The notes beneath the pieces were generated by a model. It was not told the DNA's origin, searched no databases, and worked only from the letters and a program-made list of their open reading frames with translations. A stretch of DNA of 64,000 nucleotides from Gottfriedia luciferensis. Lineage in GTDB: Bacteria > Bacillota > Bacilli > Bacillales > Bacillaceae_G. Shown piece by piece: positions 53,212 to 61,999 of this stretch (positions are counted from its first letter, which is position 1; every line of letters starts with the position of its first letter). Location: assembly GCF_001712755.1 (NCBI RefSeq), contig NZ_MDKC01000001.1, positions 124,001-188,000 on the forward strand. The letters are read 5' to 3'. The position numbers and the translations under genes were made by a program.

Positions 53212-53344
53212 AGTAAACCTCCAACACTTATATATGTATCATTTTAGTATATATTCAAAAAAATGAAAACTTAAAAAATGAATTAAGTAATTTTATATTC
53301 AACCATAGGCTAGTCTAAAATAAAGAATAGAGAAGGTGTGTCGG

Positions 53345-54001
53345 ATGAAGCTAAAAATCAGTTGGAAGTATCAAACTAAAAAGAAATATCAAATTACACT
53401 TGAAACTGAATGGTTAGAAATAAAAGAAGCACTACTTTTAGCGGAAGATTTCGAAAGTACAGGTAGAACAAGAGAAATTATCTTTTTAGATCAATTCGAC
53501 ACTGAGTGGACTAAAAAACAAGTAATAAAGTACTTAAAAGAGCTCGAAGAAGAACCTCATAATATTTCAATATTTTTTGACGGTGGATTTGATTTAGCAA
53601 CATCTATATCTGGAATAGGGGTATGCTTATACTTTAGTCAAAATGGTAAAAACTATCGAAAAAGGTTTAATGAAAAATTAGATGGGTTAATGACAAATAA
53701 TGAAGCGGAGTTTGCTGCAATAGAAAATGCAATCCTACTATTAGAGGAAATGAATATAACTGGACAAACCATTGTCATTAAAGGAGATTCACAAGTGGTC
53801 ATTAATCAATTAAATGGAGATTGGCCTTGTTATGAAGAACAACATGAACGATTCATAAATCGAATTGAAAGAAAATGTAAAAACTTAAAATTAACCTTAC
53901 AATTAGAACTGATTAAACGTAATGATAATAAAGAAGCTCATAATCTAGCAACGCAAGCACTTAAAGGGAATAAGATAATAAGTACAATTGAAGTTACTTG
54001 A
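53345..54001 (+). CDS. ypeP: RNase H-like protein with N-terminal extension (YpeP)
   Basis: Residues ~1-70 form a separate domain; the RNase H fold starts at FFDGG (Asp79), with Glu122 in NNEAEFAAI and Asp148 in KGDSQVV. The fourth acidic residue is replaced: KEAHNLATQAL has His-Asn where active enzymes have Asp. It may bind hybrids without cutting. The start at 53345 has GAAGGTG upstream. Confidence 0.82.
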   Translation: MKLKISWKYQTKKKYQITLETEWLEIKEALLLAEDFESTGRTREIIFLDQFDTEWTKKQVIKYLKELEEEPHNISIFFDGGFDLATSISGIGVCLYFSQNGKNYRKRFNEKLDGLMTNNEAEFAAIENAILLLEEMNITGQTIVIKGDSQVVINQLNGDWPCYEEQHERFINRIERKCKNLKLTLQLELIKRNDNKEAHNLATQALKGNKIISTIEVT

Positions 54002-54017
54002 AGAGGTGAAATGAATT

Positions 54018-54203
54018 ATGGAACGTAAAGAAATCTTGGACGAAATAGATACGTTAATAAAGACATATTGTGATGGATGTTTTGTCTATAAACATTTTAG
54101 AAAAGACCATAGCCAAAAATTCGCACAATCATTTTGTATTAATAAATGTACAATTGGAGAAAAAATAAAAACGATCGGTAAGCAATTAACTTCGGACTGT
54201 TAA
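54018..54203 (+). CDS. ypeQ: Small zinc-finger protein (YpeQ)
   Basis: Two Cys pairs (CDGC and CINKC) over 61 residues suit a zinc-binding fold. It follows ypeP by 16 bp with GAGGTG upstream, as in B. subtilis. Role unknown. Confidence 0.8.
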   Translation: MERKEILDEIDTLIKTYCDGCFVYKHFRKDHSQKFAQSFCINKCTIGEKIKTIGKQLTSDC

Positions 54204-54261
54204 CTAGCCACTAACTTAGGTTAATTAAATTATCAAATTTTCTTAATAGGAGTAGAGTGAT

Positions 54262-54389
54262 GTTGATTTCCACTACAGGATGCTCGCTTTCCATGGGGCG
54301 AGATTCTTTAGCCTCCTCGGCAAGCCTGCGGGGTCTTTAGCCTTCCCGCATATCCCATAGGAGTCGAGCACCCTTCCGTTCCAATCAAC
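54262..54389. repeat. Bacillaceae intergenic repeat element (128 bp)
   Basis: A G+C-rich block bounded by GTTGATT (54262) and AATCAAC (54389), with the familiar stretches GGATGCTCGCTTTCC, GCCTCCTCGGC, CTGCGGGGTCT and GAGTCGAGCACCCTTCC. Elements of this look occur many times in Bacillaceae genomes between genes. It can fold on itself through its ends. No ORF is supported. The surrounding 54204-54965 has no gene. Confidence 0.75.
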
Positions 54390-54800
54390 TTACTCATCAA
54401 AAAAAAGTCTGCAATAAACCTTAAGCAAATAGCCTTTACTTAGAATAAGCTAACTGTTGGGTATTAAGTAGCTTTTAAGTCAATAAAACTGGAACATTAA
54501 TTAAACTTATCAATTGAATTTGTTTTTCTAAAAATTAGCACATAATATTTTAAACTCTCAAAAAAATAATTGCTAGTGCTATTAGAATCATGAAATTGCT
54601 CAAACAGATTAACATTTAAAATCATTAAAAAATCATACAGAAAATGATAACTTCATCATTAATAAATGTTCATTTAAATGTCCGTTTCCCTATTGACAAT
54701 TTTATTTTCAAAACTCTGAAAAGAAGGTCCAATTTAAAGTACCTTCATTTTTATGTTGTTGAAAAATGTAGTTTGTCAATTTAATAAGATTGTCTTGTTG

Positions 54801-54852
54801 TTTCTACTGAAGGATGCTCGCTTACCATGGGGCATGAGTTGAGCTTCCTCGT
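54801..54852. repeat. Truncated copy of the same repeat
   Basis: The stretch CTACTGAAGGATGCTCGCTT, then ACCATGGGGC and GCTTCCTCG, matches the first part of the element at 54262, but lacks the second half. A decayed copy 540 bp away. Confidence 0.65.
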
Positions 54853-54930
54853 TCCAGAAGAACAAACTATCAATAAATTCTACTTAGCATTCCATTTTTC
54901 AATATAGACAAAGTCTTTTCAATACATTAA

Positions 54931-54964
54931 AAAAGAAGGTACTAATAAAAGTACCTTCTTTTTC
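54931..54964. terminator. Terminator of the DUF2564 gene
   Basis: AAGAAGGTACT (54933-54943) with AGTACCTTCTT (54950-54960), flanked by A and T runs. Confidence 0.85.
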
Positions 54965-54965
54965 A

Positions 54966-55211
54966 TTATATCTGAGCTTCTCTTATTTGTTGCTCAATTT
55001 GCATTAAGTCTTCTTCTTGTTTCTGTAAAAACTCATCATCTAAATCAGTAGCAAGGCCTTTCATTTTTTCAAGCTGTTCTCTTGCTTGATTCACTGCAGT
55101 AGTTGCATCTGTTAATTGTTGTTCGTCCATGCTCATTGTTGCATAGCCCACAAGCTTTTGAGCAGCTTTAACTTTCATTTCAACATCCTCAAAATTATTA
55201 AAGTTTGACAT
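54966..55211 (-). CDS. ypzA: DUF2564 protein, YpzA-like (81 aa)
   Basis: A helical, acidic protein (VKAAQKLVGYATMSMDEQQL and a Gln/Glu-rich tail) of the DUF2564 type. It sits between ypeQ and cspD as ypzA does in B. subtilis; symbol given on position and look. The start at 55211 follows GGAGGG. Function unknown. Confidence 0.65.
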   Translation of the reverse strand: MSNFNNFEDVEMKVKAAQKLVGYATMSMDEQQLTDATTAVNQAREQLEKMKGLATDLDDEFLQKQEEDLMQIEQQIREAQI

Positions 55212-55329
55212 AAACACCCTCCTTATTTCACTTCGTAGTATTCCCAAATATATTAGGAATCATGAAAAGGAAGAGGATTTTTTTGTTTAAGTATACTGAA
55301 TAATTCTTATTATGATTTTTTGGGAAAAA

Positions 55330-55357
55330 TAAAAAAGGACTGATAAAATCAGTCCTC
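55330..55357 (-). terminator. Terminator of the cold-shock gene
   Basis: AGGACTGAT/ATCAGTCCT (55336-55344 and 55348-55356), followed on the minus strand by a T-run. Confidence 0.88.
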
Positions 55358-55375
55358 TATGTAGTCAAGTTTATA

Positions 55376-55573
55376 TTATAGCTTTACTACGTTAGCAGCT
55401 TGAGGTCCACGGTTACCTTCAACAATGTCAAAAGAAACTTCAGCACCTTCTTCTAATGATTTGAATCCGTCAGTTTGGATTGCTGAGAAATGTACGAATA
55501 CATCGTCTCCACCTTCAACTTCGATGAATCCGAAACCTTTTTCATTGTTGAACCATTTTACTTTTCCTTGCAT
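55376..55573 (-). CDS. cspD: Cold-shock protein (CspD-like)
   Basis: The RNA-binding motifs KGFGFIEV (RNP1) and VFVHFSAI (RNP2) and the end [10 protein letters not shown] identify a 65-aa cold-shock protein, an RNA chaperone. The start at 55573 follows TAGGAGG. Its promoter is at 55657-55685 and leaves a 5' UTR of about 75 nt, the region in which csp genes are often controlled. Confidence 0.92.
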   Translation of the reverse strand: MQGKVKWFNNEKGFGFIEVEGGDDVFVHFSAIQTDGFKSLEEGAEVSFDIVEGNRGPQAANVVKL

Positions 55574-55656
55574 TTTTCTTTTCCTCCTAAAACATTGCAC
55601 ATGAAGCGCGAAAGAATTTCCATTTATTAATAATATTAATAATAAATGTTGAAATT

Positions 55657-55685
55657 AATATACAACTATTAAGAATATAAGTCAA
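55657..55685 (-). promoter_or_regulatory. Promoter of the cold-shock gene
   Basis: On the minus strand TTGACT (55680-55685), 17 bp, TATATT (55657-55662). Confidence 0.65.
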
Positions 55686-55760
55686 GTAAGCGCTTAATAT
55701 CAAAATATGCGTTCAATTGACTTAAAAATTTCATAAATAAAATAAAAAGTTAAAATGAAT

Positions 55761-55800
55761 TTGTGAAATTATTCACAAATTAAAAAGTACATGATATACT
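55761..55800 (+). promoter_or_regulatory. Rex-type operator over a promoter
   Basis: TTGTGAAATTATTCACAA (55761-55778) is an exact fit to the Rex consensus TTGTGAA-N4-TTCACAA. Its right half forms the -35 (TTCACA 55772-55777), followed after 17 bp by TATACT (55795-55800). NADH-sensitive Rex would hold the promoter off when the NADH/NAD ratio is low. Confidence 0.7.
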
Positions 55801-55878
55801 ACAACCAAGGTAAGAAGTTTAAATTACTATTAAGAATCAATCTTGATTTCACTTTATATAGAGACGGAGAGATGAAAA

Positions 55879-56103
55879 ATGATTCATTGTGAATGGATTG
55901 AATTTAATATTGAAAATGATTTAATTACAGAGGAAAAATTTGAAGAAATGATGAATGATACTTTTCAAGCAATGATGGTTGACGAAAATAACTTTCCTCG
56001 ATATATATGGACAGCTAACTACGTTGTGATTGTAACAAAACGAATTAAAATATTAGAAGAAGTAGAATTAATTCAAATACCACGTAATCCAGCTTGTAGT
56101 TAA
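55879..56103 (+). CDS. Hypothetical protein behind a Rex-type box (74 aa)
   Basis: GGAGAG precedes the ATG. The product is acidic and starts MIHCEWIEFNI with a C-terminal strand-rich part (YVVIVTKRIKILEEVELIQI) and one Cys near each end. Family not recognised. It is monocistronic, with a terminator at 56128. The Rex-type box implies induction at low oxygen or high NADH. Confidence 0.65.
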   Translation: MIHCEWIEFNIENDLITEEKFEEMMNDTFQAMMVDENNFPRYIWTANYVVIVTKRIKILEEVELIQIPRNPACS

Positions 56104-56127
56104 AAGCTCCTAATGATGAAGAGAAGT

Positions 56128-56172
56128 AAAGGCAGTTAAAAGAGGGTGAATTCTTTTGGCACTGCCTTTTTC
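56128..56172 (+). terminator. Terminator of the 74-aa gene
   Basis: AAAGGCAGT (56128-56136) with ACTGCCTTT (56161-56169), inner AAAAGA/TTCTTTT pairing, then T-run. Confidence 0.85.
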
Positions 56173-56270
56173 TGTTTCTTCCTGCTTTCCCTACCATTAC
56201 TTAAGTTATATAATAACTATATCTATCAAATAAAGTGATAACAAAATTAGTTTAAATTGTGAGGAAGAAA

Positions 56271-58436
56271 ATGAAATTAATTATTGCCGAAAAGCCTGAT
56301 CAAGGTTTAAAGCTTGCAGCCCCTTTTAAGTTCCAAAAGAAAAAAGGGTTCTTAGTCATTCAACCTAACGAGTTTTTTCCAAAGGGTGCTTATTTAACTT
56401 GGGCTATTGGACATTTATGTGAGTTATTATCACCCGAAGAATATGATGAAAAATGGAAAAAGTGGTCATTAAATACTTTGCCAATTATACCTAATCGCTT
56501 TGGACATAAAGTATCAAAAGGAAAATGGGATCAATTTTCAATCATTAAGAATTTAGTCCATTTAGATGAGGTAACTGAAATAATTCTTGCAGGTGACTGT
56601 GAACGGGAAGGAGAACATATCGTTCGCCTTATTTTAAATTTAGCTGGAAATAAAAAACCAATGAGAAGACTATGGATTTCGTCATTAACAGAAAATGCTG
56701 TTAAAAAAGGATTTAGTCAACTATTGGATGAAAGTGAAACAAAAAGCTTATTCTTTGAGGCATATAGCCGTGCATGTGCTGATTGGTTAGTTGGGATGAA
56801 TGCCTCAAGAGTATATTCATTACATTTACAAAAAAAAGGAATCCAGGATGTATTTTCGTTAGGAAGAGTTCAAACACCTACATTAGCTCTTATTGTCAAA
56901 AGAGAACTTGAGATTGAACGGTTTAATTCCGAACCATATTGGGAGGTTTTTGCTACATTTCAATTTGATAAGCAAAAGTTTTTTGGTAAATGGCATAACG
57001 AATTAGAATCTAAAATTATGTCAAAGGAATTAGCTGAAAAAATTGCTAGCTTTTGTGAAAATAAAAACGTAAAAATTACTGATATTGAGCAAGAAAGAAA
57101 AGAGTTTCAACCACCTTTTCTTTATAATTTATCGGCACTCCAAGCTGATGCAAACAGTAAATATAAATTTTCACCACAAAAAACACTCGAGATTGCACAA
57201 AAACTTTATGTCAAAGGGAATATTTCATACCCTCGTTCAGACTCAAGTTTTATTACGAAAGAAGAAGCAATGATGCTCCCAGATATATTGAAAAAACTTG
57301 AAAATATTGAGCAATTTTCAAAATTCTTTCCTCTGCCAAATCAATCAATATTAAATAATAGTCGTTTCGTTAATGAGAAAAAGGTCACTGATCACTATGC
57401 AATTATTCCTACTGAGCAAGTACCAAATGTCCATAAAATGAATGATGAGGAATTGAAAATATATGAATTAATTGTAAATCGTTTAATTAGTGCACATTAT
57501 CCTAATTCAATTTTTGATTATACAACAATTCATACGTTAGTAGACTCTCGAGCGACTTTTATTTCAAAAGGGAAAATAATGGTTCAAGAAGGTTGGCGTA
57601 AAGTCATATTCGAAAAATCAAAAGAAAAAAATACAGAGGAACAAAATTTACCTGTTGTTGAAACTGGGCAAGAAGGAATTGTTAAAAAGGTAGAGGTAAA
57701 AGAAAAGAAAACTCAAGCACCTAAACGATATACAGAGGGACAATTAATAACATTAATGAAGTCTGCCGGAAAACATATTGATAATCCCGAATTAACGAAA
57801 ATTTTAAATAAAACTGAAGGACTAGGTACTGAGGCAACAAGGGCTGGTATTATTGGTACTTTAAAAAATAGAAAATATATTGACGTTAAGAAAAATCAAG
57901 TTTTCGCTACAGATAAAGGGAAGCTTATCATTTATGCCCTAGGGGAAAATATTTTAACTTCACCTGAAATGACGGCAAAATGGGAACAGAGATTAAGTGA
58001 AATTGGTGAAGGAAAAGCAAGTAGTCTTGAGTTTATGGAACAAACCAAAAAATTAACTGAAAAAATAATACTTGATGCATATGAAAACGAAAAGATATGG
58101 AATTTTTCAGAATTTAAAATTGAAGAGATGCAAAATTCGAAGTTTGGGCCGAAGAAAAAATCAACTAGTGTAGGAAAATGTATTAAATGCGGTGGTAAAA
58201 TGATCGATAAAGGATCATTTTATGGTTGTGATCAATTCCAAAAAACAAAATGTGAAGTTACAATTTCAAAAAAAATATTAGGAAAAACAATTACAAAGGC
58301 GCTAATAAAGCAGTTGTTAAACGGTGAGACTACAGAAGTTATTAAAGGATTTTCAAAGGATGGCAAAGAATTTGAGGCTTCTTTAAAGTTTAATGAATCA
58401 GGAAAGATTATGTTTATCCAAAATTCCATTAAATAA
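56271..58436 (+). CDS. topB: DNA topoisomerase III
   Basis: The Toprim domain starts LIIAEKPDQ with Glu7 and has the later AGDCEREGEHI acid cluster (about 109-119). The catalytic Tyr320 is in ISYPRSDSSF. The C-terminus has a zinc-ribbon (CIKCGGKM ... YGCDQFQKTKC). It decatenates DNA through single-strand passage. The start at 56271 has GAGG six nt upstream; the GTG at 56259 overlaps that region. Length of 721 aa is normal. Confidence 0.95.
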   Translation: MKLIIAEKPDQGLKLAAPFKFQKKKGFLVIQPNEFFPKGAYLTWAIGHLCELLSPEEYDEKWKKWSLNTLPIIPNRFGHKVSKGKWDQFSIIKNLVHLDEVTEIILAGDCEREGEHIVRLILNLAGNKKPMRRLWISSLTENAVKKGFSQLLDESETKSLFFEAYSRACADWLVGMNASRVYSLHLQKKGIQDVFSLGRVQTPTLALIVKRELEIERFNSEPYWEVFATFQFDKQKFFGKWHNELESKIMSKELAEKIASFCENKNVKITDIEQERKEFQPPFLYNLSALQADANSKYKFSPQKTLEIAQKLYVKGNISYPRSDSSFITKEEAMMLPDILKKLENIEQFSKFFPLPNQSILNNSRFVNEKKVTDHYAIIPTEQVPNVHKMNDEELKIYELIVNRLISAHYPNSIFDYTTIHTLVDSRATFISKGKIMVQEGWRKVIFEKSKEKNTEEQNLPVVETGQEGIVKKVEVKEKKTQAPKRYTEGQLITLMKSAGKHIDNPELTKILNKTEGLGTEATRAGIIGTLKNRKYIDVKKNQVFATDKGKLIIYALGENILTSPEMTAKWEQRLSEIGEGKASSLEFMEQTKKLTEKIILDAYENEKIWNFSEFKIEEMQNSKFGPKKKSTSVGKCIKCGGKMIDKGSFYGCDQFQKTKCEVTISKKILGKTITKALIKQLLNGETTEVIKGFSKDGKEFEASLKFNESGKIMFIQNSIK

Positions 58437-58517
58437 AGTGAGGCATAATGTAATTTAACTAGTCAATTCTATTTTTTATTGCATATACTTATATACAATG
58501 ATAATAGGAGGATTAGA

Positions 58518-58895
58518 GTGAAGGAATTCTATAGCAATGAACAAGTTTTTCTAACTGGTGGAATTGTTCCTTCCGTCTATTCATTATGTATAGACTGTAA
58601 TCGGAAAATTGTACATGTCCTTGACTTGGATCGTGTGGGCACTAGGCCTGTATGTGTATCATTTTCTAACAGTTTTGCAGAAAATATTTTTGAACAAATA
58701 AGCTTATCAACGTTAGGAAGTTACTTAGAATACCAATACTTAATTTATACTACAGAAGGTATTGTAACAAAGTGGAAAAATAACGAACTAGTAGCCTTAA
58801 CTAATTTAGATGAATGTAAGCCGGAATTCATTAGTTTAATGAAAGAAAGAAGAAATACATGGTCTAAATATAAAGCTTTATACAATCGAAAATAA
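58518..58895 (+). CDS. Hypothetical protein (125 aa)
   Basis: GTG start at 58518, six nt after AGGAGG. The protein has alternating strands (IVHVLDLDRVG, YLIYTTEGIVTKW) and a basic helix at the end. Two Cys in LCIDC could bind metal. Family not recognised. A terminator follows. Confidence 0.6.
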   Translation: MKEFYSNEQVFLTGGIVPSVYSLCIDCNRKIVHVLDLDRVGTRPVCVSFSNSFAENIFEQISLSTLGSYLEYQYLIYTTEGIVTKWKNNELVALTNLDECKPEFISLMKERRNTWSKYKALYNRK

Positions 58896-58897
58896 AT

Positions 58898-58937
58898 AAA
58901 AAGGATTACTCGTTGATTTTTAGAGTAATCCTTTTTC
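58898..58937 (+). terminator. Terminator with 14-bp stem
   Basis: AAAAAGGATTACTC (58898-58911) with GAGTAATCCTTTTT (58923-58936), perfect. Confidence 0.9.
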
Positions 58938-59058
58938 AATTTGGAATCAAAATTAGAACTTATCCAATCTAACAAGAACTTTGGAACCGGCATATTCCTG
59001 TCTTTTCCTGTCTTTATTTGTTAAACTATCAACATATCATAAATTAGAAGGTGACAAA

Positions 59059-59427
59059 ATGATTTGTTTTTTAGAAAATACCTTTCAAATAAAATTAGAA
59101 AAAAATGATAAAGGTGATTATCCGATTATTGTGACTGACGAAGGAATATATAGTGAGATGAGTCTGAAAGATAAACCAAGCACATATGTTAAGTTTATTA
59201 TAAATGAATACGACGAGTTAACGATTGATTGGTATATCGAAAATGAAAATCGCTTCTCAGTAAAAAGCCTACAAGTTCATCAAATGATTTTAATAAACGA
59301 TCATGATGAAAATTCAATTCAATTTGTATTAGAACGTTGGCAAAGTAGGATGTTTAAGATTCAATGGAAACCAAAGTTACACATTGAATTTGGTTTATAT
59401 TATGAAGTTTGCGATGATTGCGATTAA
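59059..59427 (+). CDS. Hypothetical protein (122 aa)
   Basis: The start at 59059 has AAGGTGA upstream; the longer frame to 58981 runs through A+T-rich leader. The product is beta-rich and acidic (VKFIINEYDELTIDWYI, IQFVLERWQS) and ends CDDCD. Family not recognised. Its stop overlaps the stop of the convergent YkvI-type gene by four nt, with no terminator between. Confidence 0.6.
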   Translation: MICFLENTFQIKLEKNDKGDYPIIVTDEGIYSEMSLKDKPSTYVKFIINEYDELTIDWYIENENRFSVKSLQVHQMILINDHDENSIQFVLERWQSRMFKIQWKPKLHIEFGLYYEVCDDCD

Positions 59428-60473
59428 GATGATTTTTTAGGTTTTAGTAAGGTTAGGATTACAAGAAAACTAATCCAACCGATAAGTGGATAAAGGAATG
59501 TTAATAATGGTCCATAGCCAATAATGCTAATAAACAAGCAGCAAATTAATAATAAGATAACGACTAAATTTGGGTTTAATCGGATATAAGAATTAATTTG
59601 TCTAGACATCCCATATATGTTTCCAACTAATGTGGTGAAAATTTCAGCTAGAATAACCATTAGGAAAAAGTAATAGAAAATTGGATGGATTTTTTTGATT
59701 ACCTCTACCATTGGAATTTCATATTGTTGAAAATTGGTTACACCTGATACGTTCAAGTGAATTAGTAATAAAATAATTCCTAATATTAGACCACCTAATA
59801 CACCGCCTTGAACAATAGAAGACTTTTCTTTACATTCAAAACCAATCGGTACTAAAACTGCCTGGGCTAATGCCATATTTAAACAAACATAGGTTATTGG
59901 TTTTGTAAAAACTGTATAGTTAAGTGTATTAAAAGAAGGTAAAATATGGTCTAGTGTTATTTCATGCATCGTAAATGGTAAATGTGAGTTGATGAAAACT
60001 GCAACGATAAAAGCACACATAATTGGGACTACCGTATTATTTAGACTGAATAAACCACTTGTCCCTTTTCTTAAAACCAAAAAAGTCAAAATGATAAAAA
60101 ATATTGATCCGATAAATGAATCAAAATGTAAGTAATTTTTAAATACAGCCCCAGCACCAGACAACATAACACTTGTAACGCCAATTAAAACAAAGAATAA
60201 TAAGCCATTAATAATATTTCCTCCGACTTCTCCAAACAATAGTACATTAAATTGTTGAGCAGAATTTAATTTATATGTATGAGCGATTGTCATAATTTTA
60301 GTTCCAAACCAACAAAATAATATAGTCGCAAAAAGGATCCCCAATGCACCATATACCCCGTTAATTGAAAAGAACTCTACAATTTCTTTACCAGTGGCAA
60401 ATCCTGCTCCAATCACTGTTCCGACATACGTAAAGGCTATATTTCGAGCTTCTTTACTAAAGTTGAATTTCAT
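59424..60473 (-). CDS. ykvI: YkvI-family membrane carrier
   Basis: Ten hydrophobic segments; the start TYVGTVIGAGFATGKEIVEFF is the signature of the YkvI family, a LeuT-type fold related to branched-chain amino acid carriers. GAGFATG is the unwound first helix where the substrate would bind. Substrate unknown. AGGAGG precedes the ATG. Confidence 0.85.
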   Translation of the reverse strand: MKFNFSKEARNIAFTYVGTVIGAGFATGKEIVEFFSINGVYGALGILFATILFCWFGTKIMTIAHTYKLNSAQQFNVLLFGEVGGNIINGLLFFVLIGVTSVMLSGAGAVFKNYLHFDSFIGSIFFIILTFLVLRKGTSGLFSLNNTVVPIMCAFIVAVFINSHLPFTMHEITLDHILPSFNTLNYTVFTKPITYVCLNMALAQAVLVPIGFECKEKSSIVQGGVLGGLILGIILLLIHLNVSGVTNFQQYEIPMVEVIKKIHPIFYYFFLMVILAEIFTTLVGNIYGMSRQINSYIRLNPNLVVILLLICCLFISIIGYGPLLTFLYPLIGWISFLVILTLLKPKKSS

Positions 60474-60674
60474 AGGAAGTCCTCCTAAATGTAGTACTAA
60501 ATTGTATGATACATTTTAGGAAAATAGACATGCTCCCTTTGTAAAATTTTATAAACAAATTAATTAAATGCATTGATCGGGATAGATTTATATGAAGAAG
60601 GAAGTACCAATTAAAATTCAATTTACGCATTTTTTTAATTATGTTAAAGTGAGAAGGTTAGGGGGACGGACATC

Positions 60675-61958
60675 ATGAATATACTTAAATGGAATTTTAA
60701 TATGAAGATTCGGCTTGTAGCTGAGTTTTTCTTTGGATTATTCTTTTGGATGTATTTACCATTTTTAGCGATTTATTTTGCTGAAGAATTAGGTAAAGTA
60801 ACAGCAGGGATCTTACTTATGTGCTCTCAAGCTGTTGGGGTATTTGCAAATTTAATCGGTGGATATTTGGCTGATACGTATGGTCGAAAACGAATGATGG
60901 TCATTTCAGCTTTCATTCAAGCTGGAGGAATGATTTTGCTAACAATTGCAAATTCACCAATTTTAAATTCTCCATGGCTAACTTTTTTAGGGTTTGCAAT
61001 AATTAGTGTCACAGGAATGCTCTATAATCCAGCAAGTTCGGCTATGGTAGCAGATACGGTTGAAGATAAAGATGAAAGAAACTTAGTCTTTGCTGTTTTT
61101 TATACGATGATAAATATTAATGTAGTAATCGGACCAATTATCGGAGGCATTTTATTTTTCAAAGCAAGATTTTTATTATTTGCTACATCTTCATTGATCT
61201 TTTTAATTGTCGCTTTTATGATTCTACTATTAATAAAGGAGTCATTACCAGACTCTGTAAGACAAGAAAAAGAAGCGTCTATTTCAAAAGTTTTAATGAA
61301 ACAAGTAAAGAATTACCGTATAATCTTTACTGATAAGGTTTTTTTCTTATTTGTGGCAGCTGGTATATTAATCTCTCAAACTTTTACTCAATTAGATTTA
61401 TTACTAGCGGTTTATATAAAAGAAAGTATACCTGTTCAAACATTATTTAGTTTTAGCGATTTTACTTTAACGACAAATAGTGAAACATTATTTAGCTGGG
61501 TCATAGCTGAAAACGGTTTAATCGTAGCATTATTTACAGTTTTAGTAACGAAATTTGCCAATAAGTTTAATGAAAGATTTTTATTTTTTGCATCATCTGT
61601 TTGTTATGCTTTATCTATGTTATTGTTTGGATTCACGTTATCAGCCTATGTTATTTTTATTGCAATGGCACTCTTCACTTTAGGTGAGATATTAGTTGTA
61701 GGAAATCAGAACTCATTTATTGCAAAAATTGCTCCTGAAAATCAACGTGGACAGTATTTTGCAGCAGCAGGTTTAAGATGGTCCCTCGGGCGAACTATTG
61801 CTCCATTGACGATTCCACTAGCTGGGCTAATTGGATATAAATGGACATTTAGCATAATTTCGATCTTAGCTTTGATTGGAGCATATTTATTTGAATTGAT
61901 GTTTAAAGAAATCAAGAAAAAACCTGAACCGTTTTCTGATCATATGAAGGTAGGATAA
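60675..61958 (+). CDS. MFS transporter (12 helices)
   Basis: The loop motif GYLADTYGRKRMM (about 63-75) is the motif A of the major facilitator family. Twelve hydrophobic segments are split 6+6 by a charged loop near 205. It is probably a drug or metabolite exporter. AGGGGGACG precedes the ATG. Confidence 0.9.
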   Translation: MNILKWNFNMKIRLVAEFFFGLFFWMYLPFLAIYFAEELGKVTAGILLMCSQAVGVFANLIGGYLADTYGRKRMMVISAFIQAGGMILLTIANSPILNSPWLTFLGFAIISVTGMLYNPASSAMVADTVEDKDERNLVFAVFYTMININVVIGPIIGGILFFKARFLLFATSSLIFLIVAFMILLLIKESLPDSVRQEKEASISKVLMKQVKNYRIIFTDKVFFLFVAAGILISQTFTQLDLLLAVYIKESIPVQTLFSFSDFTLTTNSETLFSWVIAENGLIVALFTVLVTKFANKFNERFLFFASSVCYALSMLLFGFTLSAYVIFIAMALFTLGEILVVGNQNSFIAKIAPENQRGQYFAAAGLRWSLGRTIAPLTIPLAGLIGYKWTFSIISILALIGAYLFELMFKEIKKKPEPFSDHMKVG

Positions 61959-61966
61959 GTAGTAGG

Positions 61967-61999
61967 AAAAGAGGACCCAACTCAGTGGGTCCTCTTTTT
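61967..61999. terminator. Bidirectional terminator
   Basis: AAAAGAGGACCCA (61967-61979) with TGGGTCCTCTTTT (61986-61998), between convergent genes. Confidence 0.92.
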
